From Drosophila pseudoobscura (Eukaryota; Arthropoda; Insecta; Diptera; Drosophilidae): a stretch of DNA of 64,000 nt. The notes under the pieces are model-generated. The model saw only the letters and a list, made by a program, of their open reading frames with translations. It had not been told where the DNA came from and ran no database searches. The DNA is taken from NCBI RefSeq assembly GCF_009870125.1, contig NC_046679.1, positions 682,001 through 746,000 of the forward strand, given 5' to 3'. Positions 34,401-47,588 of the stretch are shown here, one piece after another (positions within the stretch are counted from its first letter, which is position 1; each line of letters begins with the position of its first letter). Position numbers and translations under genes: made by a program.

Positions 34401-37174
34401 GCCATAATGGGATACGAATGGGATACCCCGTACGAAAAGCCCACACTACATTCTCGTGTGTATTTATGGGAAAAGACTGGCTAATTATTTTCCTGAAGTT
34501 TATGGGGTTTCTTCAGATATTGAAACACCAACAAGCAATCAATCGCCAGCAATAATACACGATTTTCGGTAGAAAAGAAGTAAGGCCGTACTCGATCGAG
34601 CATACGATTGGACTCACTCTCACCAGACTTCTGTGCCTTAAAGCTGTTCGCCGCTTCACGTTGCATAATGAATTATTTATGAATAAATCCCCCTAGGTAT
34701 TCCTTCCGATGGTTCGCGATTAAATCTCCTTCTGTACGTATATTTGAGTAAGTTTATTGCCAGCGAGTTGTGATTTCTGTGCCAATTGTATGAAGATCAG
34801 AATGGGGCCTTTGTAAAGTCCTTGAAGTGGCTTATGATTATTCCGAGTGATATGCATTGTATGTAGGTATGGTCGTATAACTGAAAGATCTAATAAGAGG
34901 GGTTCTCTTTTGTTTCATGGCATTACTTGTTGGTGCTTTCTAATATGTCAACTGTTCTGTAATTGAACGTTATTAGTCTAAATACGTGATTAACAGACGG
35001 AAATACTATTGTAGCCTTAGATGTGATGTTGTGTCTTGTCTGCACATGCAATTGTGGTTGTTGTTGTTGTTGTTGGGGCACGGGCACGGAGCAACATGAA
35101 CATGTTGCATCAACATGCGACGTGGACAACACATGCTTGTCTGCCACTTCATTAGTGTCTTGTATGTTGTTGCTGCTTGCTGGCATCGACTATACCATCG
35201 AGAAGGCTATGCACATTCACCTGACTCTCGGACTCGGACTCGGACTCAAACTCCGTCTCTGCCTCTGCCTCTGTCTCTAACTCTGCTGCAGTGGAGCATT
35301 TGTGGCGGCAACAACTGCGGCCTACGAACGCGATCTGGTAGCTCGCGAAGGGGGAAATGCGGCAAGAAAGGCAGGCAACAGGCAACAGGCAACAGGCAAA
35401 AGGCACACGGGCAAACAGAACAAGCAAAACTTTGGCGCTCCAAAAAGCTGTTCGTGTCTTGAATGCTTGAAATCTACTTACCTCGGGTACGGTGACCTCA
35501 TAGGGCGTGTTCATGAAACGGGGCGCATTGTCATTGATATCCGACACGCGCACAATAATGGGAATGTTGCGCTTCTTATTAGAGGATCGAATCGTACAGG
35601 ACACCTGGAAAGAAATGGCGTAATTCTTGAGTGGGTGGCATGTGCATTTCATCAAACAATTAATTACGGCTTTTAATTCATTTGCACATCCGCACATCTC
35701 CAGAAGAGGCCTAGAAGATGCCGAAGAGCCGCTCCTGGGGAGATACACTTACCTGGAACACAATGTGACTAAGATTTTCTTCATCCCGGTCAAGGGGCTG
35801 CAGCAACTGCAGTCTTTTTCCGATCAATTGAAACGTTGGCTGTCCTTTTGGAAAAACTAGATCGAGATCTATTTCCGTCTCCGGATCGCCAAAGATGGGA
35901 AGTTCTGGGGGTGTCGTTTGCTGTCCAATGACTATCACAGATACGTATTAGTTAGTAGTAGTAGTAGTAGTAGTCATTCATATGTTGGTACACAAATATT
36001 TATATTCAGTTGAAGCCCCACTAAGAGCGAATAGAATCGGATCCTTTCTCTTTGAATTGAGGGTTAGAGCAGCCATCGCTTGGGAAATATGCGTTTATAT
36101 TGTATGTATGTATGTATGTGGGCATGTATGTAGGTATGTATGTATGTATGTATGTATGTATGAGACATATGAACGTGCTGTAAAAGTTCGTGTTAAGCGG
36201 CAGCTGCGTCTAGAAAGCCAGTCAGATTCAGATCTTGCACAATACGTACGAGTACGTATGTATCCACAAATGCACATATGTATGTATGTACATATGTATA
36301 TATGGAGCAGTAATCGTATTAGTGGGGCTAAAGATACATATGAATATTGGAAAATTCACAGTAGCCCGTTTGGCCTGTGTTGATTTAGGCGTTCTTGAGG
36401 AGCACGACCATTTAAATATGCATCCATATGTACATACACACAATATGTGCGAGTGTTATGTTTTATTCTGATAATCAGATCAAGCCGTCGGTTCTGCATA
36501 GTACATACGTACGTACATGTGCATAGATACATATGTACCTAGATACATGTTCATGGACACGTATCCAAGTTATAATTATGGCGTTGCACCTTTTGTGCTT
36601 GCAGACTATGGATCTCAAAGTTGGGGTTTGTCTGTTGTACGAGCTGTACGGGCTGCATTGCATGTGTCCGCCCCTTTACTATGTTTACTGTGTTTAAAAC
36701 TCATATAAAATGGCTTCAGGTTTATGAGGCATCCAACAAAGAGGTAGCGTAAGACATGCAATTTTTTCTTGCTGGGCTGGTAATTCTCCTGAGGTAATGA
36801 TGTCCAACCCTTCTCTAAGGAAGCCACTCCATTATTATAGTACACTGTTTGCACGGCTGAGAGGGAACACTAGATTCATGGCACAATCTACCATAGAAAC
36901 CTTTGAATCGTACAACAAATCTACCAAGAAATGGTTTATGGAGTTCCACTATAGGAACTCTGATGCTTCTTCATTCATAGTCGGTCATAGTCGTATACTC
37001 ATTTGAAATTCTCTTACATGTCTCGCGACTTTCTTCTATGTCCAGGATTATATTCGTTTGGCCAGTTTCCACCTCGCACATTTGCGATTTGCCCAAAACA
37101 GCTGAGGACAGCAGAATCAAAAGTCCTAAGAGTCCGAGTCCTTGCATTGCTGATATGTTGCTGTTAGCAGACAT
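28499..37174 (-). CDS. Cad99C: Cad99C, Usher-type (PCDH15-like) cadherin
   Basis: Ten coding exons join in phase to 1722 residues: 37018-37174, 35753-35931, 35482-35604, 33465-33644, 33324-33389, 30306-33221, 29712-30236, 29539-29657, 28710-29474 and 28499-28637. The N-terminal signal peptide (LGLLGLLILLSSAVLG) precedes the first cysteine. A long ectodomain of tandem cadherin repeats follows, with calcium motifs such as DINDNAP, DADEG and LDRE/LDYE. One transmembrane helix (about 1393-1416, TLIAISLIILILGTIG) leads into a cytoplasmic tail of about 300 residues, Asn-rich in the middle. It ends TTEL, a fit to a class I PDZ ligand. Cad99C is known to organise microvilli in follicle cells. The 33222-33323 and 33390-33464 introns are stop-free in frame. 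A 5' UTR acceptor (TTTAATTACAG) lies four bases before the ATG. Confidence 0.95.
33767..33804. repeat. (CATA)n microsatellite in a Cad99C intron
   Basis: Tandem CATA units with one CGTA interruption lie just upstream, in Cad99C sense, of the exon at 33465-33644. Confidence 0.85.
36098..36164. repeat. (TATG)n microsatellite in the first Cad99C coding intron
   Basis: Two runs of TATG units are broken by GGGCATGTATGTAGG. Confidence 0.85.
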
Positions 37175-37177
37175 TGT

Positions 37178-38000
37178 TCTGTAATTAAATGGGTACTATT
37201 TAGTAAACAATTATTAATGTCACCTACCAGTAGACATATGTATGAATGTATGTATGTACTTATTGTTAACAGTGAATCGCAAAGCCAAAACGTATTCGCT
37301 GCGTGGCTTTAAAGTGCCCCCTACTTATATGTATGTATATAAGTTGTCTGTGTATATGAACCAAGATGGCTTCTCATTCCTTAAATGGTGTGAAATCAAT
37401 ATGCAATAAACATTTAAACAAAACTGGAACTGGAACCTGGACAACGGACAACGGACAACTGGACGGCTAGAGAACTGGCGTTGCCGGCACACTCTTCGGC
37501 TCTGCTGTGCGATTCTTGTCCAACCATCTGCATGTTTATATGGGCATGAGGAAATCATAGATGCGAACGCATCTACCACATCGTAGCCGTAGTCTGCTGC
37601 TGTACTCGTACTCGTACTCGTATTTTTGTGAACGACAAAAGATTGGGCTTTGGATTGCTTGGATTGGGCTTGGTCCTGGGCTTGGGCTTGGGTACATTGG
37701 AGCACAAAACTTAGACCCATATTAATTCCATCGGTAGTTATCTTAGCTAACAACTAGTCTAATTATTCCACTAACTGAATAAACGCAACGAAACCTCGAA
37801 ATCGTGCACCCTCTAATGCTCCCCGGACAGAGCAGCCACAAAAAGAGCTGGCATTCAAGCAGTCATCAGAAAAGTGCTAAAAATGAAACCGCATTCCTTG
37901 GTTGCATCCAGTTGCATGAGAAACAAAACAACAGCAAAAAAGAAGACTAAACTCTTATAAGATGGGGAGCCAAGCTACTAAGCAAACAACTGCACTTACT
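37178..38000 (-). other. Likely 5' UTR intron of Cad99C
   Basis: An acceptor at 37179-37180 sits directly before the start codon. A good minus-strand donor (CTAGGA|GTAAGT, exon end 38000) is upstream. A non-coding first exon would lie right of 38000. The interval has no coding exon of its own. It has (TATG) repeats near 37240 and 37325 and a GCCCAAGCC-type repeat near 37660-37690. Confidence 0.5.
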
Positions 38001-40069
38001 CCTAGAGGTGGCTGGAAGGTGTACACTGTACAGGTGTACATTCTCTCGGAGCTGCCCATCTCATCAACCGCCTAAACGGCGCGGCGGCAGCCTGTTCGCG
38101 TTGTGGCTTAGATACAGTTAGGAACGTATTTCAAAGCCACTTCTTGAGCTATCTTGTGCTGAGCTGTGCTGTGCTATGCTATCCCTATGCTGGCTATTCT
38201 CGTTGGCTTTCTCTTGCTGTAAATCCGCCAGTACCTGGTACCTGGTACCAGGCACCCGGTACCTGTACCTTGCCTGACTCATTCACCATTCACCGTAGAC
38301 TTGCTGGCTGCTACAGGAGCACAGCTCGCGTATCTTTTGCAGTGCACTTATTAGAACGCGGTTCTAATAGCTTTCCAGTGGAAAGAGGAGAATAGTGCAG
38401 TAGAGACTAGAGAGTACATAAGCACTTCCGACTTCTTGCACATGTACATATACATATACGTATCTATTGTTGCTGATTGAATGCACATACCCTTGTACAC
38501 AAGTTCTAGTAATTATATCATGCAGCTTCCATAGGATGCACAATGGATCTGCAAATGGAAACCTGCAAGTCTGAAATCTTTACATTTTGCTGGAAAATGT
38601 CATGTCAAGCTTTCCTGCAATCAGTATCTCAGTCCCAAAGTTTTCTTAAAGGTGAAGTGATCCATTAGAAGTCCATCAACCATTTGAAATGCCATGTAAA
38701 GGATCGAATTGTACAACTTTTAGATCCGTTTTCGTACTATTGAAAATCAAAATAGAAAATTCACTCATATCAGAGAGTTTTTGGTGACTATTTTTATGTG
38801 AAAAATCGCCCCAAAATAAGAGTGAAAGTTTTACCTTTAAACAATGTACAATGCCCCGTTATTATCACCCTGTTTGGCCATCTTTATATATGTATTTTCC
38901 TATAAACGAGGATGCTGCTGCTGCTGCTGTTATGACGGCTTTACACAGCATCTCCAGTACACAAATCCTTCGCTCTAAAGACTATTTGTCTATATAATAT
39001 AGCTTTCACTGGGCATACCTGTCGTACAAAAACAACAAAACAACATGCGAGTAAAGTAAATGAAGCTGCAAAGCTGTTGAATATGTTCAACCGGAAACCT
39101 ATAGAAAAAGCCGAATGTGCCAAAACTGGTTTGCGAAATAAAACGAAAGCCGAAGAATTGCTTTAAACGCTAGTGCTGACTGCTGACTGCTGGCTGCTGG
39201 CTGCTGGGTGCCCAGTGCTCAGATACAAGAAACCTGTTGCTTATTTGATGCTGTTTCTGCGAACATTTTCTAGTTTTGAATGTGGTACAATACGTACCGA
39301 ACACCAAACACCGAACACCGAACTTAAATCTGAAATCTATTGGAATGCGAACGATGGTTGCCACATACATGCATGCACACTATGTGTACCGTGTACATAC
39401 ATACCTATAATTGTACATATCTATCTATACAAAATTGTTTCATTTTATCAGTTTGATTCTGGCGACTATTGCAATTGCAATACGAGTATCTCTGGATACA
39501 TACATAAGTACATCGACTTGTGTGGTTATGTGGTTTAGACGGCCAGGAGAACCGTATGGTCCGGTCCGCACTTTAACCCCCACTTTAATGAAATTTGTGC
39601 AAGTGTAAGTAGAAATACTCATAAGTACTTTGCAATAAGCAGTCAAATATCAATGGGTCTGGCACATAATCTGACAAGCCTGAAAATAGAAAGCGAAAAA
39701 ATATCATTTGCCGTCCATTAACCGAACGTACTGAAGTCAGTAGTCATCTTCAGTTTGAGGTAACTTTCCGAAACGTGACTGACTAAAGGTCAAATTATCC
39801 AGTTGGTAGCAGCATTGTGAAGCAAAGAAAACCACAAGCATCCTTGCTACACGCTCCAGCCCAGGCCCTTGCAAAATTAACTCGTGAAAGTAACAATTTC
39901 CCTTGTTACTTCCGGTGTAATATTATTAGGTACTAATGCCCTCACATATGTACTATTAAAGCTAAGATGAGTTTTGTGTCTTCAAGTGTATGGAATTCAG
40001 GAGTTCATATCGCTAATCGGGTTCTCGAGGGAGCATCAAACATATATGGAAACCAAGTATATTATGACA
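38001..40069. other. Probable promoter region of Cad99C and AT-rich intergenic DNA
   Basis: No coding exon was found. There is an inverted-repeat-rich stretch at 38019-38041 (GTGTACACTGTACAGGTGTACA) and a GGTACC-rich palindromic stretch at 38231-38265. TATG/CATA repeats lie near 38440 and 39395. Confidence 0.4.
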
Positions 40070-40235
40070 TTCTTTAGCTGTTAGTCCATTCGCTTATACG
40101 GACAATCAGGAGGAACGAATCGTCTAGGCTGTTGATCAATAATAATTCGAAGCCGATAAGATCGGAGATCCATATCGCTTACTTTCTGGGAGCGGAAATG
40201 CTTAGTCTCTTTGTAAGGGTATAATGATGACGAAC
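40070..40235. mobile_element. Degraded INE-1/DINE-1-like repeat relic
   Basis: The order CTTATACGGACA, then CTAGGCTGTTGATCAATA, ATCGGAGATCC, TACTTTCTGGGAG and finally AAGGGTATAATG resembles the common Drosophila non-autonomous element block I recall: ...ATACGGACAGACGGACATGG..CTCGGCTGTTGATC..ATATAC..GGTCGGAGATGCTTCCTTCTG..GGGTATA. It is heavily mutated and incomplete. The family name is from memory and would need a library match. Confidence 0.5.
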
Positions 40236-43200
40236 GTATTTTAAGTTTCGCTTAACAAAAAACCACAAGTAATTCATAGAAGGCTTTCTGATGGCGAGGG
40301 GGTAAGGTGGGTATTAAAAAGTTGTTATTTATACCTGAGAGTGTACAAGAGTGGGTTCTTATAGGTTGTCTTCTTTCTGTTCTTTGTGAGCTTAGTTTTA
40401 TTGCGTTTTATTCGAATACTTAAGTCCCGCCCTAAGAAGATTACCTTAAGGTCGATGCCACTTAGTTTGATGCTCCCATAGAGAGTCGATAGGTTAGGGT
40501 AGCAAAGGCAAAATGCCATATTATATTCTTATCAATCGGTTACAGCTAGTTGCACTTACCATATGCTTTCAGGATGCTGATGGGTGTTCTTCAAATTTTG
40601 TTATTAGGCCGTTGAGCTGAGTTTGAGTGTATCCAAGAACCATTTGTTGAAACAAGAAAATGTTGAGCACACGATGAGGGGAACAAATTTTTGATTGTTT
40701 CTATTACATTTCGGAGGTATCAAAATCACGTACAGTCCGACTGCAAAGAACACACAAACACAGTAAGACACGGGCACGGCACGGCACGTTTAAGGTAATA
40801 TATTTAGTCAGCATTCCAAAGTTATGGAGCTATGGATGGATTTTGACATTTTGAGACGATCTGGTATCTATCTGGTTTTGTGTATATTATATGAATTACA
40901 CTCATACCAGTTCGGAATCCCGCGAAAAGCAAACAGCACAAATATGTGTGGGATCGCTATAGCATGTGGTAAAAGTAGTGTGACAGGTTGACGACGCGAC
41001 GGACAGGGACAGACTGACGTTTTCTTTAAGAAATCTTTACATACGTGACCTCATTTGCCAGACTTATCGGAAAACAGTTTAGACTTAGGCCACCTTTTCT
41101 TAGCCAGTGTCCACCTACACTTCATTTCCATCGCAAATGCACTGCACTGCCATTTCTTTTGGGCTCCAACTAATCTAACTTATAGACTCTTTCACTCGTG
41201 TATGGTATTTTGTTGTATTGTACTACGAAAGCCGATTGGTAAAATAATAATTTTGTATTTCTTCACGAGCACTATTAAAACCAGTTGGGGAGCTTCTGAA
41301 CTGATCCTTTTATTCGTTTTCTCCACAATATGAACACTAGTAATCAGGAATTCGCACAGGTATCGCCAGCATCATTTGTATTTAAATGGGTTCTTAGTGT
41401 ATCACGAGAGTCCGTCCATTGAGTGCCTGAACTTTACAAACATCTCAGGAGATAACTTTTATAAAATTAGCTCTTGGGCATATTCATACCAGCGGAAAAC
41501 CGGTATCGCGGGAGCCACCTAAAGACGTGTAGGCTATAGCTATCCACATAGATGCGAGTATGTGTGTGTGCAGGTGATCGCAGCGCGAACGACACGTGAG
41601 AACGGCGCAGTGGATGCCACAGGTATGGGCGATGTTGGAGCGCTGTTGGGGCTTCGCACTGAACTTTTTTCTTCATTGAGCGTTTTGTTGAGTGGACTTT
41701 GAGTGTGATGGATGATGGGTGCTTGAATGGTGCGAAATAACAATCATGCGAGAGAGAAACTTCTGCAGGGAGTGTGCAAAAACGGTATGGACAAGCGAGG
41801 TAAACAGCCAAACGGCTTGCTGCGAAGCACTACCTCGCTCCTTACATTGTTTTGCCTGGGGCTGAGTCGCACTCCGAAAAACACTCACACTCAACGTCCA
41901 CAAAGCAAAGCAAAGCAAAGCAAAGCACTCAACTCAACTCACTCAAGTCAACAAAATACTCATGGAAATAAAACTACGTAGGCAATCTCTTTTGCGGTAA
42001 AACTGGTTTTTGGGACTAGTTTAACAGCTGATACAATGAATACACATAGCTGAAATCATACCTACATATTTTCGTGTCGTATCCGAAAGGTAAAGCCAAT
42101 GTGCAGGTACACTGTGATCTGCAGGTGCATGTACGTATGTATGCACATACATACATAACTACATACATACGTACATACGTACATACTTACATAGATACAT
42201 ATGTATGCATGTTGTCTATGAGCGGCGGGTCTGTTAACTTAAAGTAAATAAAAAGACCACCATGTTTCATTTCCATAACAGTAGACAACAAAACCAGTTT
42301 GGTGTTTTAAGTTTTTTATTTTTGTTTTTTAGTTTTAGTTTTCATGTTTCAAGCTATGAAAAAGGTTTTTGACAACAATTTTTGGCGATGCTGCTGCAAT
42401 TTTTGTGCACCAAACTGTCGTTGGTTGGTCTCTTGTTGCGCTGTTGCACTGTTGCACGGTTGCACGGTTTCCCGGGCAATGCATGAATGAAGTTCACTCA
42501 AGGGGCAGGCAACATTTTTGTGCATTTATATAATGCATGTACATATCTACAATGTATGCCCCAGTCCGTGACACTTGCCACTAGACAGTCCCATTTGCAT
42601 ATTCAATTGCATTGCATTAGGACAATATGACAGCCTTTCGGAGCTTTCAGAAAACGCTCAGATTCAACGTTTCGAAGTGCGTGTCTTAGATAGATTGGAA
42701 TGCATTTTGCAATTCTCCTGAACGTTGAATGTTGCAGCGAGGCCTTTTTAAAGAAAGTAATTTATTGGAACAAGCCTAGCATAGTATGCGGACTGGAAGA
42801 GAACTTCGTTCTTCTCTTTCTCTCAAACAGAGAATTGGAGAAAGTGCTGTTGGCTTAACTGTTTGTGCTGGCCATTGTCCAATGGGCCGTACTGGACACA
42901 GAAAAGCTAATTATTATTAAGTTAATTCTCGTATTAGCCTGTACCGCTTTTCTCTGAGGCCCCCCAGCAGTGACTCTTAACTGAAGCTTCTAAACATTGT
43001 TACTATTCTTAGTTGTAAATACAAATTAAGTCTCAACTTTCCGTTCCTGGAGTTGGGTAAGTTTGCGATTCTGTCTTCTGGCATCGTCAACACTTTTCGC
43101 AGCTTATTAGTCGCTTTTTTGCAAGACGTTCGATGGGCATGGTATCCGGCTTCGGTTGCCTGGTAGTCTTTATATGAATTCACCTCCGATCATCAAGAAT

Positions 43201-46194
43201 TTCTTGACTGACACCAATATGTATTTAGCAACTTTCCGCATGCTCAAATTACAATTCAAGGGAAGCGCTTTTGAAATCCATGCTCTTTTCGTACTCGCAT
43301 GTATGTACATACATCTGTATGCAGTGAGTAGGTACATACATATATGTATATATACGATCAAGCTTGACCACAAGATTAGAATGCAATATAAGCAAAATGA
43401 CCTTATTTATTGACTACTCACAAATAGCTGTATCAGCTGTATATCAGCATATATCCCCAACTTTTAAGATAGGTATGCATATTGTATGATATACTCTACT
43501 TACAGTAAATATCCGAAAGTGGTAATGGATTTTAATAAGAAATTAACCCTTTTGTGGGAATTTTTGGCACGTTGCACAAGCCATCGTCCCTTACGATTGT
43601 CTTGCAATCCGGGATAGGGGCAGAAGAAAAGTGCCTAATGTTGGTCTTCTGCCAATGTGCTGTTAAATGTTGCTGGTGCTATTTAATCATTCTTCGCTTA
43701 AATTTAATTGCTTCACAACTGCAACGGCCACAAGTGCTCGAATCGAATCGAAACTAAGGCGCACCGAATAGCCCGAAAGATGCATGCCATGGCATGGCGA
43801 ACAATCAGTTTTCCAAGATCAGCTCTGGCCGGCAATGGATGCATTCATACGTTATTACATACACACATATCTACAATATGTACACGAATGTACAGCATTC
43901 AGTTGCGGTCAAAAAAGGAGTATGGAGTATGGACTATGGAGTGGAAGGGATGGGACGGTATGGGAAGGGATCTTTTATAAGGTGGAAATTCAATCCACCG
44001 TTTACAAGCAAAGAATATCTCTGGTGCACACGTTATGTGGCTTCTTACCCACACCCGTGCATACATGTGTATGTATATTTTGACCGCAGCTATACATGGC
44101 TTGTACAAATGCCACTAACATTGCTTAATTGAATCAGAATCTGAATGCAGATTATGAATACCATCGCATGCTCACTCTAGGAGACTCATCTCTCTGGTAA
44201 AACAATTTCTTTTCCCTAGCTTATGCTCTCAGGAAAATGAACTCTGCAAGCAAATGACCAGAGTCGTGGAAGAAGTCAGCAGCTAATTTTACTTAATTGA
44301 TTTTCCACAAGAAAGCCGTAGGTATTAAGTATTTGAAGTATTGGAGGAGCGCATAGTTCAATGAACCGGAAATCTAATTAATTAATTTTTTCATTAAAAG
44401 CGGCTTGTGTAATCTAATTTGGCGAAACCACCAAAATCTTGCTGCAGCCAAAACGAATCGACCAACCGGTGGCACCGGCAAGCAACTGCGACGCTATTAA
44501 AGGCCAACAATTGTGGCATGTCCTAGTGACAGCCTCACCAAACAAAATACAATAACAACAGCACAGCCACAGCCACAGCATCAAGCGACTGCAAGCTACG
44601 TGCCGCGGCAGTTGTTGCTCCTTCATTATTATGCATTAAGCATACGATATGTTGTACAACTTGGACACAATAGAAAAGAGGGTACATTGATTCTCCTTTT
44701 AGTTTTGTAGCATAAAGATAAAGCTATTCATTAACTAGCGCTTTTCTCGATAAGCTGATACAATGCATATTTGTTATTCTTTTTTTTAATTTTCAGTTGC
44801 ATTCCTGGTTTGCTATGTATATATCGGCTATTAGTTTTGAAAAGATTCAGAAAGACAAAATCTGAATAAAGACAAAATCAAAACTATAGTATGTCAATGA
44901 ATATAGCATATTGGAAATTAATTGACTGAATTCAACACCTTTGAATGCGCAAGAGTACATAGGCTTCGGCGAGAAAAAACCTGACCTGGCTGCCTTTCCT
45001 GTTTTCCCGCACTCGGCTGCTATGGTCAATCTTTTTTGTGGGATGTCCAGGCTCCTTGGTAACTGCGTGCAATTCGTGGGGGTTCGTATGTCGCTTAAAA
45101 ATTTTAATTGCCTTTGCGTGTTTAGAAAACTTACACGTATGTTCTGCGTACCTCAGCAGCTGGCCAGCAGGAGCACAACGGCTTGCCTTTCAGCTCTAGT
45201 ATCTGCCACGGGATATCATACGGATGATTATCAGCCAAATATTTTCACACCTACGAGCTTTTCTCAGCAAATCTAAGTACTATCCAAATAGTTAAAGTAA
45301 TGCAAAATTAAATTATGTAATAAAAATTAAAAACTATATACATATGTACCCACCTATGTATATATTGTTTTAGAATTAAAAGCTTTCAGCTCCGTGGAGT
45401 AAGCATTCACATACGTCACATTCTGGGGAAGGTATTAAAGGTACTTCAAAAGTAAATGGCCAATAGAAGCTTTGCCAATGAGGATTTGGCAATACAGAAC
45501 GATGCCCTGAGATATGGAGATATTCGCACATATGGTGCTAATGATTGGGAACGACAGTTTTAGTTAATTTAACGGACCACAAGGATTAAACTAGGTATTG
45601 CTCGACATTTAAGTTAATTTTAATAAGTATTTTGTATACATATAAACACGAATAAACACTCTTATGCCTATTCAATATTCATTCCTTATCCTAGATTGGA
45701 TAGGCGGGTTGATAATCCAGAAAAACCGTTTTTCCATAGACTTGAATTGGAACAAAACTGGAAGTACCAAAAAGTTTAAAGAAACGAATATGTATAATAT
45801 TTAATAATTTAGCAAAACTTGCGGAGGTTTTGAGCAAACACTACGCGTAGCTTTCTAAATGCCGCGCAACTTTTCAAAAATTTACCAAATGATACGTGGC
45901 GCCACTGTGCCATTCATTGTGCTACATGGTGGCAACACATTCATCTACATACATAGAGATGTCTTCAAAATATACCAGACACTAAATACTACAAAATACT
46001 TATTGGCGGCAAAGATCACCGTTTTAAAACTGCCTGAGCTGAATGCAAAAGGAGGCACCAGGACCGCCTCTAAATGAGCCCCTAAAGAAAGAAAGAAAGA
46101 ATGAGGCGAGAGAACGTCTGCATAGGTTGCTGCCACATATGTATGTACATAGTATATGCGTTACAGTGTGGTACAGTGAGCAATGAAAACAACA
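40236..46194. other. Intergenic AT-rich stretch
   Basis: No gene is supported. Short open frames here lack coding bias. A GC-richer island at 41460-41990 with CAAAG repeats (41905-41930) could be a distal regulatory or 5' UTR region. A mixed CATA/CGTA repeat lies at 42125-42215. Confidence 0.4.
42125..42215. repeat. CATA/CGTA microsatellite
   Basis: Imperfect tetranucleotide array of ACATACATACAT and ACATACGTACAT units. Confidence 0.75.
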
Positions 46195-46240
46195 AACTAG
46201 GTTCTGTCTAGCTATTAATATTCCACCGGTGCGATATTTA
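46195..46240 (+). repeat. Dispersed repeat, copy R6 (fragment of part A)
   Basis: It reads TAGGTTCTGTCTAGCTAT and TAATATTCCACCGG, matching the 3' half of part A at 25590-25621. The rest is lost. Confidence 0.6.
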
Positions 46241-46554
46241 ACCTGTGAAAAATGGTACCCAATGAAAAAATTAATTATAATATTATACCAATTATAACAG
46301 CGAATGGTCTCCAGCTCAACCTGAATGGTATACCATCCAGGGCCTTTTTGCCGAACAACGTTCCGAATCTGGTGGGTTCACCTTTTCAATGGTTGAGAAA
46401 TGCAGTTCCAATCATCAACCTATGGTGAATATGTCGAAGACAACGAAGAGAGCCAAAAACCGCTTCGAAGAATGCAGTTCGGCCATCATTGTGCGGCCAA
46501 CTGTTTGAAAAAAACACCGAAAAGATTTTAAAATACCGTAAGCGGTCTGTGTTC

Positions 46555-46625
46555 TGTTCTCAGTATATTTAATTAATATTTCGGTATCCTTACGGTATAT
46601 TTCCACGGTCACATTGCGAGCTGGT
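46555..46625 (+). repeat. Dispersed repeat, copy R7 (part B with Motif 1-like box)
   Basis: It contains CTCAGTATATTT, CGGTATCCTTACGG and TATATTTC, then CGGTCACATTG (46606-46616), one base from Motif 1. Orientation is plus. Confidence 0.65.
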
Positions 46626-46731
46626 AGATTTCGCATTCTGGGTAAAAGAGCTTTTGTCAGTTATCAAAGAACTAGTTCAATATATTTGGTATTTGAACCA
46701 GTTTTAAAATATATGCAGATAACTAGATTGC

Positions 46732-46780
46732 AGACGGTATATTTTGGTATATTTCTACGGTTGGACGGTATTTTTTAACG
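46732..46780 (+). repeat. Dispersed repeat, copy R8 (part B fragment)
   Basis: It contains CAGACGGTATATTTTGG, TATATTTCTACGG and TTGGACGGTATTTT, about 110 bp after copy R7. Confidence 0.65.
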
Positions 46781-46803
46781 ATAAGTCCGCGGTTTGAATT
46801 TGA

Positions 46804-47115
46804 ATTTCCTCACCGTGGTGGGCCAGAAATCATCGCTCTCCCGGAAAGTGAATGTCCGGGCGCAGATCTCGCACGAGCATGTCATCTATCAGGCGCTTAT
46901 GCTTCTTCACTGCCACACCTTGGTCGTGCAGCTGGTTACCTTCGGCGAAACTGGCGACTGCTGTAGCATGCTGAGCGCTCCACTGATGGCATACGGCTGG
47001 GAACTGGTGCTGCTGGAGGCTGCCACTGGCTCCTACTGCCGAAGATCCGCCAACCGATAAGCGCCTAGGTACACACGCAGACCATCGATCACGGTCGGGA
47101 GGCGAACAACGGAAA
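46804..47115 (-). pseudogene. Coding-like pseudogene fragment with stop and frame shift
   Basis: This GC-richer island lies in AT-rich DNA. On the minus strand one frame reads VVRLPTVIDGLRVYLGAY and RLADLRQ, then TAG, then PVAASSSTSSQPYAISGA and LSMLQQSPVSPKV. After a frame change it continues KKHKRLIDDMLVRDLRPDIH. All parts use G/C-ending codons as real fly genes do. It ends near a donor-like CACG|GTGAGG (46807). No single open frame links the parts, so it looks like a decayed gene copy. The parent protein was not recognised. Confidence 0.4.
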
Positions 47116-47582
47116 TGTAATCCGTAACAATAATGCTCTTTATTGATGCTGCAACGGTTCTTACCGTTTTGCCCAGTATAAATAAAATGGCGTACAGATT
47201 TTCTGCATGCAACTTTCATCGAAATGAATTCTATATTTATTTGCCAATACAATATCAGAACAAATAATTTGAAAAATAGTGACAGCGTCGAAAGACTTGA
47301 AACTTAACTAAATACATTTTTTTGTGGATCCTGCGCCTTAAACAGAACTAAAAACTAATTTACATAAAGAACCGGGACGAACGGGAAAACAAAATTGAAA
47401 AATGATTGAAATTAGTCGACAAAAAGATTTAATTGATACAAATGCACAGAATATAGTCTGGAGTTAAGAGCAAAGAAATTAATATAGTTTAAATATAACA
47501 GCTACAAATTTGTCTTGTACCATTTGAAAACATTGAAATTGCTGACTTACATTGCTAATTACATGTATTGTTTTTTTTGTTG

Positions 47583-47588
47583 TTTATT
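47583..47588 (-). other. Candidate polyadenylation signal of sima
   Basis: AATAAA on the minus strand lies 622 bp downstream of the sima stop codon. Another is near 47231. The 3' UTR between is AT-rich with long T runs on the plus strand. Confidence 0.45.

Noticed and set aside
36980-37030. Extension of the first Cad99C exon past CKRISNEY
   Set aside because: The donor ACAT|GTAAGA at 37017 is strong and joins in phase to the next exon (FIGQQTTPPELP), which fits the family start.
41460-41990. Several 80-115 codon frames in a GC-richer island
   Set aside because: Frames compete on both strands with no homologous look; possibly a regulatory or leader region instead.
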